Below, piece after piece: positions 22,232 to 33,058 of a stretch of 64,000 nt of DNA; positions within the stretch are counted from its first letter, which is position 1; every line of letters begins with the position of its first letter. The stretch is from Paraphoma chrysanthemicola (taxonomy: Eukaryota; Ascomycota; Dothideomycetes; Pleosporales; Phaeosphaeriaceae): the NCBI GenBank assembly GCA_020744225.1, contig JAGMWG010000001.1:1550001-1614000 (forward strand). The letters are read 5' to 3'. The notes beneath the pieces were generated by a model. That model ran no database searches and was not told the origin of the DNA. It saw only the letters and a program-made list of their open reading frames with translations. The position numbers and the translations under genes are program-made.

Positions 22232-24277
22232 ATGGCGAAAGATAAGAAGAAGGCAGGCAACAAAGCCGCAGTCAAGGCTGCCAAAGCTGCGAAGCAAGAA
22301 AAGAAGGCGGGAAAGAAGGACAAAAAGGTGGCGACTAAGGTACAAGAAGTCGATTCTGATGCCGAAGATGTAGATCTCGACGCCGTGCTTGCGCAGTACG
22401 CAAAAGAACAAGAGCAATACCATGCTATAACAGAAGTACCAAGCGAACCTCCAGCAGCGAGGACGTCAGGCACTATCATTGCCAGTCCCGCGAATGAGAA
22501 TGAGCTGTTCTTGTTCGGCGGCGAATACTTCAACGGTGCAACTGCGAAATTCTTCAATGACTTGTTGGTCTACAATATCAAGCAAGACACCTGGAAGAAG
22601 GTCACATCACCTAACTCACCACTCCCACGATCTGGTCACGCATGGTGTAGAGGTGCGAACACCAAGGACATTTACCTTTTCGGTGGCGAGTTCAGCTCCC
22701 CGAAACAAGGCACATTCTACCATTACAACGACTTCTGGAAGCTTGACCCTACAAATCGAGAATGGACGCGTATAGAAGGGAAGAGCAAGGCGCCTGGTCC
22801 ACCAGCCCGTAGCGGGCACCGTATGGTTGGCTACAAACAGTACGTTATCTTATTTGGAGGCTTTCAGGACACTTCGGCCACAACAAAGTATCTCAATGAT
22901 TTGTGGATCTACGACTGTACCAATTTCTCATGGCACACACCAAAACTACAAGCAGCCCGCGCAGTTCCGGATGCGCGATCAAGCTTTACTCTACTACCAC
23001 ACGAGCTAGGTGCCGTCATCTACGGTGGGTACTCTCGCGTGAAGACTACCGTGGGCGGTAAAGGACAGCAACAGCAAGGGAAAGGCAAGAAAGGTGGCGG
23101 TGGCGGCCCTGCTAGTCGAATGGTGCTGAAGCCAAAAGTCCACGACGACACTTGGTATCTGCGAATAACACCACCGGCTGCAGATGCAGCTCCAGCTACT
23201 CTGCCTACAGTGTCATGGGAGAAGCGCAAGAAGCCCGCCAATGCGCCCAATCCATTGCGTGCAGGTGCTACCATGGCCTACCACAAAGGTCGTGGTGTCA
23301 TGTTCGGCGGTGTGCACGATGTGGAAGACAGCGAAGAAGCTATTGATTCGGAGTTCTTCAACCAAGCGTTCGTGTGGAACGTTGAGCGAAACCGATACAT
23401 GCCGCTGGCGCTCCGCCGACCCAAGACGAACGCGAACAAGAAGGCAGCACAACAAGCCAATGTGAGTCGTCGAGCACGCGGTAAGGCCGACGAAGAAGAA
23501 CTTTTGGCGAACTTGAAAGCCTTGGAAAAGAAGGCTGGGGCTGGAGGCTCGTCAGACTCGGAAGACGAGGAGCCAAAGAAAGCTGAAGAGGAGGAAGAAG
23601 AGATCGAGCGACCCGAGAAACCACGCATCTTCGAGTATCCTCACCCACGCTTTAATGCCGCTCTCACGGTCCAAGGCGACAATCTCTACATCTACGGCGG
23701 CACGTACGAAAAAGGCGATCGCGAGTTCACTTTCGACGAACTATGGTGCGTCAATCTCAATCATCTCGACGGTGTCGTCGAGATCTTCAAACGTGAACTC
23801 GAAGACTGGCAAGGCAGCGACGACGAAGCCGACTCCGATGATGAAGATGACGACGAAGATTCCGAAGACTCAGAAGACGAAGAGGACGCGTCTACTGCGC
23901 CAACAAGCGTCACCGATTCTCCCGTCGCCGCGCCTAGCAAAGACAAACCTGAGGAAGATCTCGGCGACCAGGAAGAAATCTCCGCACTTACTGACACGCT
24001 CCCGCATCCACGACCTTTTGAGTCGTTGCGTGAATTCTACGCACGCACGTCCGAAGCCTGGCAGAATCTTGTGATCGAGGAATTGAATCAGAAAGGCAAG
24101 GCAGGCGAGAAGTCACCAAAGGAAATCAAGAAATTGGCGTTTGAGCGTGCGGAAGAAAAGTGGTGGGATTGTAGGGAGGAGATTCGCGCGTTGGAGGATG
24201 AGCAAGAGGCTGCCGGCATTGGCGAGGTGGTTAGCCTTGCGGATAAGGAAGGCAGCGGAGCGGGTAGGAGGAGATAA
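22232..24277 (+). CDS. Kelch-repeat protein of the KEL3/KLHDC4 type
   Basis: Single exon, 681 residues. A very basic Lys-rich N-terminus (MAKDKKKAGNKAAVKAAKAA) is followed by an acidic patch, then at least five Kelch blades, recognised by FLFGGEYFNG, IYLFGGEFSS, VILFGGFQDT, AVIYGGYSR and GVMFGGVHD. After a long Asp/Glu-rich spacer (DDEADSDDEDDDEDSEDSED region), a conserved C-terminal domain (HPRPFESLREFYARTSEAW) matches the DUF4110 tail of KLHDC4/yeast Kel3. A Lys/Gly/Gln-rich insertion interrupts blade 5. Function in fungi is poorly defined, and a nucleolar or cytoplasmic adaptor role is inferred. ATG 22232 was chosen over an in-frame upstream codon because the basic start is typical of the family. 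Confidence 0.9.
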   Translation: MAKDKKKAGNKAAVKAAKAAKQEKKAGKKDKKVATKVQEVDSDAEDVDLDAVLAQYAKEQEQYHAITEVPSEPPAARTSGTIIASPANENELFLFGGEYFNGATAKFFNDLLVYNIKQDTWKKVTSPNSPLPRSGHAWCRGANTKDIYLFGGEFSSPKQGTFYHYNDFWKLDPTNREWTRIEGKSKAPGPPARSGHRMVGYKQYVILFGGFQDTSATTKYLNDLWIYDCTNFSWHTPKLQAARAVPDARSSFTLLPHELGAVIYGGYSRVKTTVGGKGQQQQGKGKKGGGGGPASRMVLKPKVHDDTWYLRITPPAADAAPATLPTVSWEKRKKPANAPNPLRAGATMAYHKGRGVMFGGVHDVEDSEEAIDSEFFNQAFVWNVERNRYMPLALRRPKTNANKKAAQQANVSRRARGKADEEELLANLKALEKKAGAGGSSDSEDEEPKKAEEEEEEIERPEKPRIFEYPHPRFNAALTVQGDNLYIYGGTYEKGDREFTFDELWCVNLNHLDGVVEIFKRELEDWQGSDDEADSDDEDDDEDSEDSEDEEDASTAPTSVTDSPVAAPSKDKPEEDLGDQEEISALTDTLPHPRPFESLREFYARTSEAWQNLVIEELNQKGKAGEKSPKEIKKLAFERAEEKWWDCREEIRALEDEQEAAGIGEVVSLADKEGSGAGRRR

Positions 24278-24320
24278 AGTGACCATGATGAGACCCGCTA
24301 AGATTAGATCGAATAATAAA

Positions 24321-26714
24321 CTACATGATAGCCTCCACAACCTCGGACACCCAATCTAGCTGTACAGCGCTAACGCCTCGTGCCCACGCCTTTCCTGTGA
24401 ACAAAAATTCGTTGAACACGATTGCCTCGACTTTACGCCCAAAAAGCACTGAGCTTGGGTGAATCACGACAGTTTGATTGCCCATTAGCGTCTTGTAACT
24501 GCCGTCCGGCATCAAGCGTGCAGTGTTGGAAATGAAACCACGTAGCATACATTGCAAGATTGCTTGGCTCCTCGCTTCGGAGGGTGCAGAAGAGTCCGGC
24601 TCATCACCGGGTGTGAGTAGCTTCAGTTGCGTGCATTGTTGTTGCAATTGTTTTCTGATGTTCATCACGTTTTGCATCGCCCGGTGGGATACAAAGTGCT
24701 TCTCGCACCACTGCTTTCGGTCCGTTTGCTCTTCGGCGTATCGTCGAACTGTGACCAAGAGTGTCAAGTGGTCGCCTTCACGCCGGTAAAACTCGCGTCT
24801 TGCTTCGGCTGCTTCCTCTTTACGTTCTTCTGTCACAAGATTCAGGAAGACATTCTCCACACTCAGGGCCGAGATGATGTCTATCACGTCTAGCACGCAA
24901 TCGCGCTCAGGCTTTGCCGCTTCCACAAGCACACGGCCAAGGGTGGGCGTGAGTGGAAACTTGGCCATCTTAAGACCAACTTCGGTGACAATGCCGTCGT
25001 CGGAAAGCGCCTGTAGATGCAGAAGCTGTAGCAGAGCCTTCTCGAGCGCTTCTCGTGGCGGACGGTCCAAGAAAGGGAAGTTGATCACATCGTTGACGCC
25101 CCGGGCTTTCATGGTTAGGATGGCCTGGCTAAGGTCGCAACGCAAAATTTCAGGTGTGGTGCGCTCATCCATAGTCTTGAAGCCATTCTGGGTGTACAGT
25201 CTATAGCAATGACCGGCTGCCTCACGACCTGCACGACCTTGGCGCTGGATAGCGGCGGACTTTGAAATGGGCTTGACTAGCAGAGACTCGAGACCAAGGC
25301 GATTGCGAAACTGCTTGATCTTAGATTTGCCACAATCAACAACATAGCGGACACCTGGAACCGTGACAGAGGTTTCAGCAATATTTGTGGCAAGTATGAC
25401 CTTTCGGGTGCGGTACGGTGTTGGCTGAAAGATTTGCTGTTGCGCGTGCTGTGGAAGCGCAGCGAAAAGAGGTAGTGTAAGCAACTTTGGGACATCTTTG
25501 TCCATTCCCTCGGCATAGTCATTTACAAGCTTCTCCAGGCCTTCGATAGTGTCTTGACCAGTGAGGAAAACCAGAATGTCTCCAGGCAAAGGCTCCTTGT
25601 AGTGGATCTGGAAGATGATTTTGAGCGCTGATTCCACCCAGTCTTGGGTCGGTTGCGGTAGATAGACGGTTTTGACTGGATACTGCCTACCTTCCACAAA
25701 ACAAGTCGAGATTTGGCGCTGGACTTTTAGGGAAGGGGCTGACGGTGGAGAACCCTGACTGTCTTCGAAGAACCTAACGAGACTCTCCACATCGGCAGTT
25801 GCGCTCATGACCACGACCTTGAGAGGATGCTTTCGCGTCTCCCCGCCCGACTCAATATCATCTACAAATTTCTTGAGGAATCCAAGGATGAGATCAACGT
25901 TGACACTCCTTTCGTGCACCTCGTCTACCACAATGGCGCTGTACTGTGACATCGCCGGGTCTCTGAGCATCTCTTGCAAAAGCATTCCTTCAGTGAGGTA
26001 CTTGATTTTGGTGCTTGGGCCGGTGGCATTGTCAAAACGAACGTTGTACCCAACCTTTGCCGTCGGACTTTGGCTGCCCATGAATGTGCCCATCTCCTCG
26101 GAGACTCGGCGAGCCAAGGAGATTGCGGCAACTCGTCGTGGTTGCGTGATAGCTATACATTTCGTACACCACGGCTCGCTGGCTAGAAACTGCGGTACTT
26201 GCGTAGACTTTCCTGAACCCGTCTCTCCAGTGAGTACAAGCACGTTGTTCTTCTTCAATGATGATTTGATCGCCGCCGCTTGCGACCAGATTGGCAATGC
26301 TTTCCTGACAGGAAGTAATGCGTCACGCCTCTTCAAGAGATGTGGAGGCACTAATGCGCTATGTTTAGATTTGAATGAGTTGCCTTTCTGTTTTCGCTCC
26401 CTGGTCTGAGCTTCGTTGATCTTTGCTTTTGAGTTGAGATTTTGAGGTAACCGCTTGTTGTCGAGTTTGTCGTCAGAAGTAGATGTGCCACGCTCGCGAC
26501 TTGTTTCTGGTATCTTCTCCGCTACACTTGTTGCCACCGCGATGGTCTCGCCTGCACCGTCGAATTTAAAGACTTTGTTGCTTCGCGGTTTAGTACTGGA
26601 GATGCTCTCTTCCTTGGGCTGGGTTCCTTTCCGCTTGCGTTTCTTTCCCTGATTTGACGGCACATTTTCTGGCGCACCCTCGGCTCTTTGATCTTCAGAC
26701 GTCTCTTTTGACAT
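24321..26714 (-). CDS. DEAH-box ATP-dependent RNA helicase (DHR2-like)
   Basis: Single exon, 797 residues. The frame is open further upstream, but only with a TTG codon; the first ATG is at 26714. A basic Lys/Arg-rich N-terminal extension (nuclear-localisation character, GKKRKRKGTQ) precedes the helicase core: motif I GETGSGKST (about 163-171), Ia TQPRRVAA, II DEVH (VVDEVHERS), III SATAD, V TNIAETSVTVPG and VI QRQGRAGR. The HA2/winged-helix and OB-fold (DUF1605) regions follow, with SVLFGRKVEAIVFNEFLFT near the end. These are hallmarks of the Prp/DHX family, and the overall length and DEVH variant resemble Dhr2 of yeast, a nucleolar factor for 18S rRNA maturation. Assignment to DHR2 rather than another DEAH member is likely but not certain. 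Confidence 0.88.
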   Translation of the reverse strand: MSKETSEDQRAEGAPENVPSNQGKKRKRKGTQPKEESISSTKPRSNKVFKFDGAGETIAVATSVAEKIPETSRERGTSTSDDKLDNKRLPQNLNSKAKINEAQTRERKQKGNSFKSKHSALVPPHLLKRRDALLPVRKALPIWSQAAAIKSSLKKNNVLVLTGETGSGKSTQVPQFLASEPWCTKCIAITQPRRVAAISLARRVSEEMGTFMGSQSPTAKVGYNVRFDNATGPSTKIKYLTEGMLLQEMLRDPAMSQYSAIVVDEVHERSVNVDLILGFLKKFVDDIESGGETRKHPLKVVVMSATADVESLVRFFEDSQGSPPSAPSLKVQRQISTCFVEGRQYPVKTVYLPQPTQDWVESALKIIFQIHYKEPLPGDILVFLTGQDTIEGLEKLVNDYAEGMDKDVPKLLTLPLFAALPQHAQQQIFQPTPYRTRKVILATNIAETSVTVPGVRYVVDCGKSKIKQFRNRLGLESLLVKPISKSAAIQRQGRAGREAAGHCYRLYTQNGFKTMDERTTPEILRCDLSQAILTMKARGVNDVINFPFLDRPPREALEKALLQLLHLQALSDDGIVTEVGLKMAKFPLTPTLGRVLVEAAKPERDCVLDVIDIISALSVENVFLNLVTEERKEEAAEARREFYRREGDHLTLLVTVRRYAEEQTDRKQWCEKHFVSHRAMQNVMNIRKQLQQQCTQLKLLTPGDEPDSSAPSEARSQAILQCMLRGFISNTARLMPDGSYKTLMGNQTVVIHPSSVLFGRKVEAIVFNEFLFTGKAWARGVSAVQLDWVSEVVEAIM

Positions 26715-27146
26715 GATGAGTTCGCGGTTGTGAAGGACGAGGCCACTCTGAACTTTTTCGATGCGACACGACTTTGCTATCGATAAGACTGCCAAGGCAC
26801 GCTAGTGGACGACGCTAACTGCATTGTCCAACACACATGTCGGTCTCCTTGGTCAGGCTGTCTCTCTTTAATTCTAGTGCCGCAGTTGGAGGTGTCGTGG
26901 CTTGTAATTTGTCGCGTGACGTTTATTTTCATGACTTGTTCTCATGACTTGTTCCATTATTAGCTCCATGCTGGAAACCCTCAATCGGCAAGCTCCGCAT
27001 CGCGTCATTACTCGAGCTACACTACCTAGGTACTCAGGTACAGAGTTGGCATGGCCCCGGCTACTTACTGAGTCGCCTGCATCACTCTCACCGTATGGGC
27101 TTCTAAACGTCTACGTGACACCGCCTTAGTTGCTGGACCAGTGCAG
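26715..27146. promoter_or_regulatory. Upstream region of the helicase gene; contains a 13-bp tandem duplication
   Basis: A 432-bp gap holding the helicase promoter and the transporter 3' end. TCATGACTTGTTC is present twice head-to-tail (26929-26941 and 26942-26954). Confidence 0.5.
26929..26954. repeat. Perfect 13-bp tandem repeat (two copies)
   Basis: Two adjacent identical copies of a 13-base unit in non-coding DNA upstream of the helicase gene. Probably a local slippage duplication, with no known function. Confidence 0.8.
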
Positions 27147-28984
27147 CTACTGCTCCTTACCCAATGCCCAAGAAAACACCTTCGGATCCTTAGCCGAGCT
27201 GTCGCCCCACTCTATTTCGTATCCAGCATCCTGCAGATATGTTCTCCAGTTCTCATCTTCCGAGACCAAGTCTGGCGCATGTGCAGGAATGAGGAACCAC
27301 GCCACCAGCATACCAAGGAACGCGAATCCTGAGCCGATCAAAAAGACCGCCTGGTTACCACGGACGGTGTCGTCGCCATACGATGCGAGGATCGGCTTGA
27401 ATACACTCGTACCGATCGCAGCACCAGCCTTTGACATTGCGGCGCACAGACCGAGCATTTGGCCTCTAATCGACGTTGGAAAGAACTCGGACGAGGTCGC
27501 CACTATGGTCGCACCAGGGCCGACTTCTCCGAGCGTCAGGAACAGTCCGTAAAGGACGATGAACAGGGCGGTGCGATTTTGAATGTGCTCAAGGGCACCG
27601 CCCATGATGAAGCCGAGGCAGGCCTGCAATCCAAACCCAAGAGCCATCGTCTTCCGTCGCCCAATCTTGTCGCTAAGGTAGCCTCCGATAAAGCCACCGG
27701 GGAGGTAAAAGCACTGCAAGGACATCAGTGCTGGCGCAAGGTAGAATTGATGTCGTAGACTTACATTGATGAGTGTTCCCCAGCCATATGACTTGACCAA
27801 AGTATCTCCGGCGCCGACGGACGAGGCGATCGTGGATGAGAAGAGGCCAAATGGATACGCGATGTAGTTGTAGATGAACCACGCGAGCGCGGAACCAAGC
27901 AGCGGCCGCCAGTACCGGCGCACTGCCAAATGGTAGGGCATGATAGTCTTTCTGGACGAGTTCTTCCTTTCGGCAGAAGACATGGCCATGCGATATCTGA
28001 ACCAGAAGATCGAAATTGGAGGCTGGTATGATTAGACATCGCATGCTAAAGGAGAAGGTGTCAAGCTTACAATCACGCCTAATGCGAATGATATGCGCCA
28101 TATATTCTCGTACTGCGATACTTGCTCCCGGAAGCACAAAAGCAGGAGCAGAGGCACGAGGCCAGAAAACACGAATCCAAGCGACGCGGACACATCGGCA
28201 ACCTGGGTTGATCAGATTCATATCTCAAAAATTGTGGTGGAATTCAGGACACGCGTTTACCATTGCAAAGATAAATCCCCTGTGCTTTCTCGCTCGGTCC
28301 GAGTCGTCTGTTGACTCTGCTGTTCCGGCGCCCGCTACGGGGTATTCACCACCCGCACTAGCACACTTGATCAGCTTCAGGTTGCATGTTGCTGAAACCA
28401 GAAAATTTGCCGCAGTCTTCAGCGCATTTAGGTTTCTTGCGTGACTCACCCAAAGCCAGCAATCCCACGAGAAATCGTCAGCATCCAGAACATCCCTTTA
28501 TCGCTCGTCCCGTGCGAAACGGCGGACATGACGATACCTACGGAGAGAAAAAGCGTAGTCAAAACTGCGCCAGATTTTCTTCCGAGGCGGTCACTGATGA
28601 AGCCAAAGGACAGCATTCCCAGAATCTGATGTCAAGGTCAGTCATTGAGTTTCGTTTGGTAGGGTTCAAGCTTACCAAACCTATGATGAATGCGTTTGTC
28701 AATTGAGATTGAGTCGCCACGGACAATGTATCTGGGTACAAGACCCCAAATAGAAGCAGAAGCTGCCCCATAGCTGCACTATTGTATGCATCTGATCCAA
28801 TTGCCAGTCCAGAAAAGAGGACCATGAAGAAGATTGATCTTTTCGGATTTAGCACAGGAGCAGCACCAAACTCGATATCGGCCTGTGCTGTCTCGCCAGC
28901 CTGCGCAGTGGCATTGGTCTTGTCATCTTTTGGCTCTATTTTGTCAAAGTTTGGGTCCTTCTCTGCGATCTGCGAGGACTGCAT
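27147..28984 (-). CDS. MFS transporter of the GIT1/PHO84 phosphate-glycerophosphodiester type
   Basis: Minus-strand exons are 28984..28676, 28625..28450, 28357..28261, 28202..28071, 28022..27765 and 27713..27147, giving 512 residues. The five introns are 48-92 nt and all GT-AG. The last is 51 nt and can be read through in frame, so intron-retained protein is possible. Major-facilitator features: GSDAYNSAAMG in helix 1, the A-motif FGFISDRLGRKSG between helices 2 and 3, FGAGGEYPVAGAGTAE in the helix-4 region, the central loop after WFRYRM, and a second A-motif GGYLSDKIGRRKT. About 12 membrane segments are expected. The GGEYP signature places it with PHO84/GIT1-like proton symporters for phosphate, glycerophosphoinositol or glycerophosphocholine at the plasma membrane. 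The exact substrate is not deducible. Confidence 0.9.
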
Positions 28985-29264
28985 CTCGAGCGCGTGAAGG
29001 GAAGAGAGTTGCAGAGTGCGAGATCGACATTTTTGAACGAGGTGGATACGCTTCAGCCAACGTTACATCCTTCAACAGCTACCTCACGGCCGATAAGACG
29101 GTAGCCGACCGCTACGCAGGTATGACTGGGGTCAAGAATGGGGGATCATCCATCACCGGAGTTCTCCCATGCCGCTAAGAAGGTTTGGGAAAGCTTAGCC
29201 GAGCCGCCTTTCCGTTGCTCGTTCTTGTCCATCAACAGTCTTCCAACTACATACCGCAAAGATT
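28985..29264. promoter_or_regulatory. Divergent promoter, MFS transporter / M24 peptidase
   Basis: 280 bp between divergent start codons. No individual site recognised. Confidence 0.4.
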
Positions 29265-30804
29265 ATGAAGGGCACATATTTGCCTCGACCTGCGGTTGCT
29301 TCTACAACGCGAAGCAAAAAACTTGGTTTCCTGCAACTCCTCGGTTGCTTCTCAATTGCGGCTCTTTTCTTCTTTTGGGTATCCAACCAAGACGAGCACG
29401 AAGACACCTCAATCGCTAATCATGATAGAATCATCTTCCAAACCCGTCAATTTCCACTCTTGTCTCTTCCAAGAAGCATAAATTCCAAAAGTGCTCAATA
29501 GACACATACCTGGCCACTGGTCTCAAATTTTTGAAAACCGCAGAGCGCCCACCACTCGAGGAGTACATTCTACGCAGAAATAACCTCGCAAAAGCACTCG
29601 TAGCGGACGGAGTGGACGCATTCGTCGTCGAGCCAGGATATACGTTCAGCTACTATGCCAATGTCACGCAACCGCAATGGGAAGTTTGGGAGGCACGTCT
29701 TTCCTCACAATCACTACAACCATAAACTAATGAATTTTCCAATAGCCCGAAGAACGTCCCTTCCTCATGGTCATCCAGCCACACGAACTCCCAAATGGCT
29801 CCATCATAGCAAATACTTCCTTCCTGGTCCCGCACTTCGAAGAACTTCGCGCTCAACTTCTCAACATGCCTTTCCCTGGCCCAATCTCCACAATCATCTA
29901 CGAAGAACACTGGAACTACTACACCACTCTCCGCAACGCATCAATCTGGCCCTCCAACACCCCGTCTCCTGTTCTCATGATGGACGAAGAAATGCGCGAC
30001 TTCATCCCCCGCGGCCTCGCGACCGCGGACTTCACAGTCGTGGGTCTCAAAGGCGAAACCGAAGCTGTCCGCCAAGTCAAAACCCCCTTAGAAATCGGAA
30101 TCCTGCGTGCCGTGAATACTGGGACCGTTGAAGCAATTCGCGCAATGCGGAAGTGCCTACCCTACGGCCTCACCGAGAACGACGTCGCAGAAGTCCTAGA
30201 CAATACCCTCCGCGCCGCTGGCATGGAGCCGTTCTTCGACATCGTGGAATTCGGCGAATCAGCTGCCCTCCCGCACGGCGGATACGATGGGACGAAAAAG
30301 CTGGAAGAAGGCGAATTTGTGCTGATTGATGTTGGCGCTCATTTATTCGGGTATAGTAGCGATGTTTGTCGGACGTTTTATCCGCCGCAATTTTCGTTGG
30401 ATGATGTAGATGGACAGGGAAAGAAGAATGTTACGCAGCAATTGGAGGTTTGGGATGTTGTTCTTGCTGCGCAATCTGCTTCGGTGAAAGCGATGCAAAC
30501 AAATGCTACTGCGGCTTCAGTCGACATTGCAGCTCGCGACATCATTACGCAAGCAGGCTATGGTGCGCAGTTCACGCATCGGCTCGGACATAGTCTGGGT
30601 ATCAAGGCACATGAGAGTCCGTATTTGAACAAAGGGAACACGGGGGTGAGGTTGCGGCCGGGAATGGTGTTTACGAGCGAGCCGGGCGTGTATGTGCTGG
30701 GAGAGTTCGGGGTGAGGCATGAGGATATACTGGTTGTGAGGGAGGAAGGGGAGGAGGCTGAGAATATCAGTGGAGGATTTTCGAGGAGTGCGTGGGAGCC
30801 TTGA
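29265..30804 (+). CDS. Membrane-anchored M24 metallopeptidase (Xaa-Pro aminopeptidase/creatinase fold)
   Basis: Proposed exons are 29265..29490, 29544..29692 and 29746..30804, giving 477 residues. A signal-anchor helix (GFLQLLGCFSIAALFFFWV, about residues 21-39) follows a basic N-terminus, suggesting a type II membrane protein of the secretory pathway. The creatinase N-domain (DAFVVEPGYTFSYYAN) is followed by the pita-bread catalytic domain. Metal ligands are seen as two Asp in LIDVGAHLFGYSSDVCRTF, His in THRLGHSLGIKAHESP, and Glu in FTSEPGVY and VRHEDILVV. Two splice choices are uncertain. The first intron uses a GTGCTC donor. The second either uses a GC donor after WEVWE (29693), preferred because it keeps the WEPEERPFLM block, or a GT donor at 29684. 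Confidence 0.82.
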
Positions 30805-30946
30805 AGGAGGATTGATGTTAGTGATGCGGTGGGAGTGGAAACTATGCAATAATTTATCGCCAGAATTGGTACACTATTGCTCTGATGATGACAAATTCCC
30901 TTGCAGCGATCATATATCACTTCTTCTCGAATTGATTCCTGAAATC

Positions 30947-33058
30947 CTACATTCCCCTAACGAATCCCTCCGCCTCAACTTCCCACCCCGCCGGCCACAC
31001 CATTCCCTCCGCTCCATCCCATCCACCCGCCATCATCCCTACCGCAAGCAACAATCCCGCAGCACTTGGGAAATATGGCGTCGGCACCCTCGTCCCACCT
31101 TCCGGCATCCCCAACGCATCAAACGCATTGTTCACATCCAGCAGCTGTCCCACCGCACGCTCTGCATCACCTCTTCGCGCCTCCGTAATCGCAAGCAACG
31201 GGAAATCCCAGCCATAGCTGAAGGGGAAGTTCCACGTCTCGTGGACTTTGGCGATGGTGGCGTTGAATGTTGTGAGGTTGAATGTTGGGTCGGGAGGAAG
31301 CCAGCCGTAGATGCCGAGCAAGCCTGGGTGGTCTTCGGTGTAGGAGGAGTTGGTCCACATGGATGGAATGCGTTCGTATGTGACGTATGTGCCGTCTTCA
31401 GTGGGGAAAGGGGCGAGGTTGTCGTATACATGTGTCCATGTCTCTGGAATGGGGAGATTTTGGCGCGTTCTCCATTTCGATGCAACGTCGAGACCGAAGC
31501 GCCAGTAGGCGAGTTCGAATGTCGGATTGATTGTTGCGTTTGGAGGAGTGTTCTCGCTGACGGGATACATGGGCGGGCCGAGGTCGTAGCGACCTGTGGA
31601 AGAATTCCAGAAGGCATAACTGGCCATGAAGTCTGCGACCCCAGAGAGGATATGATCCCATTTTGCGAGCGTGGCATTGTTGGAAAAAGAGCGGTACTCC
31701 ATCTCGGCGAAGTACATTGGATGGGGCTGCTGCCAGATCAAAAGGCTGTTGATCTCGCCCGGTGCAGAACGACCACTTGGATCACTCATCTTGCCCAGTC
31801 GTGCGCCATCATAACCTTGGAGTTCCGCACGTCCGTAACTTGATGGAAGGAAGCGTTCATAGACACCGATACTGCGGTTGTACAAGTCCCACTTTCCCCA
31901 GAACATCCAGTGGGCAAGATGCCAGAAGACCATCTCGAGATGGAATTTGCCGTACCAGCCATTGTTGACGAGACCAGATTCTTGGGCTGGGTCGCGACCG
32001 GCTCCGTTGACGGCTAGGAGGTACTGCGACAGAACGATGCGCCGCTGGAGCTCGTTGGCGGAGGCATTGGTAGATGTGGGAAGGGCAACGAATGCGCCTG
32101 TGCTCCAATAGTCCGCCCACCATGTTTTGGCAGATTCGAGAACGCCCCCAACCTCAGAGCAGGAGGCATTGGCGAGCTGGGGCTGAGGCGCATAATTTAT
32201 GGTGAACGACAGAGTGGACGTGTGGGGCTTAGCGCTCAAGATGTATTTGTGTTCATCTTGCTTGAATCGTGAAATGGTAGCATTACCCTCCCAAGTAACG
32301 TCGGCCACGTATGTGGTGGCGTCGAGTGTATGCGTGACCAGCGCTCGATTGTCTTTGGCGTTCAATGTAGTAGTGTGATTTGACGTGGCGTTGAACAGTC
32401 CCACAAACGGCGCATCAAACTTGTTCTTCCCAGTCGCATATGGAAAGTCGAAGAAGACACTAAGTCCACCTGAAGACAGCAAGCTTGATGCAATTGTTAC
32501 ACCAACTGTGTCCGTCTCAGGGCTTGCAACGGTGGTAACGTCGACCTTTGAGCCGTTATAGACGAAGGATGAAGTGATGACTCCTTCCCAAAGATCGAGC
32601 GATTGCGACTTCCCGCTCAAAGCTTCTTCGCTAACATTTTGACCACCAAACCATAATCCAACTCTCCCCAAGTTGATCCGATGAGGATTTGCAATCATCC
32701 ATTGGCTGATGTCTTTTTGAGTCGGGTTTGGCTGTGCATAGTTGACGAGCCGGCCATGTGTCCACCAGTCCACACCAGTGTAGTCCTCAGGTTGAGTCTG
32801 GTTTGGTGTTTTGGGAAGTGACGAGTTGTGCCATCCCCACGACGACAAAGTATTATGTGGTAGGAAGGTTTGCAGTCCTGTGACATCTACACCGAAGGCG
32901 AAATTGCCATTGCCGACTTGTACCGGGCTATATGGATGCGACTGGTTGAGTTTGAGGTTGTACTGCTGAACGATGGGTTTGCGATCGATCTTGCATGCGG
33001 CGTTGCCAATCAATATCGCTGTAGTGAAAAGCGTGGTGGGTGACGTTAGCGACAACAT
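30947..33058 (-). CDS. Secreted six-hairpin glycosidase-like protein
   Basis: Single exon, 703 residues. A signal peptide is likely (residues 1-22, hydrophobic TTLFTTAILIGNAACK). More than ten N-x-S/T sequons indicate a glycosylated secreted protein. The N-terminal half looks like a beta-sandwich (GNGNFAFGVDVTGLQTF, then VDWWTHGRLVNY). The C-terminal half contains aromatic-rich helical segments such as WYGKFHLEMVFWHLAHW and GEINSLLIWQQPHPMYFAEM, as in (alpha/alpha)6 glycosidases of the GH65/GH95-like clans. The conserved Glu in FHLEM and in GEINS are candidate catalytic or binding residues. I cannot place it in a numbered GH family. It probably acts on plant or fungal wall polysaccharide outside the cell. 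Confidence 0.75.
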   Translation of the reverse strand: MLSLTSPTTLFTTAILIGNAACKIDRKPIVQQYNLKLNQSHPYSPVQVGNGNFAFGVDVTGLQTFLPHNTLSSWGWHNSSLPKTPNQTQPEDYTGVDWWTHGRLVNYAQPNPTQKDISQWMIANPHRINLGRVGLWFGGQNVSEEALSGKSQSLDLWEGVITSSFVYNGSKVDVTTVASPETDTVGVTIASSLLSSGGLSVFFDFPYATGKNKFDAPFVGLFNATSNHTTTLNAKDNRALVTHTLDATTYVADVTWEGNATISRFKQDEHKYILSAKPHTSTLSFTINYAPQPQLANASCSEVGGVLESAKTWWADYWSTGAFVALPTSTNASANELQRRIVLSQYLLAVNGAGRDPAQESGLVNNGWYGKFHLEMVFWHLAHWMFWGKWDLYNRSIGVYERFLPSSYGRAELQGYDGARLGKMSDPSGRSAPGEINSLLIWQQPHPMYFAEMEYRSFSNNATLAKWDHILSGVADFMASYAFWNSSTGRYDLGPPMYPVSENTPPNATINPTFELAYWRFGLDVASKWRTRQNLPIPETWTHVYDNLAPFPTEDGTYVTYERIPSMWTNSSYTEDHPGLLGIYGWLPPDPTFNLTTFNATIAKVHETWNFPFSYGWDFPLLAITEARRGDAERAVGQLLDVNNAFDALGMPEGGTRVPTPYFPSAAGLLLAVGMMAGGWDGAEGMVWPAGWEVEAEGFVRGM

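Noticed and set aside
26715..26795. 27-residue longer N-terminus of the DEAH helicase
   Set aside because: It begins with TTG; the first ATG is at 26714.
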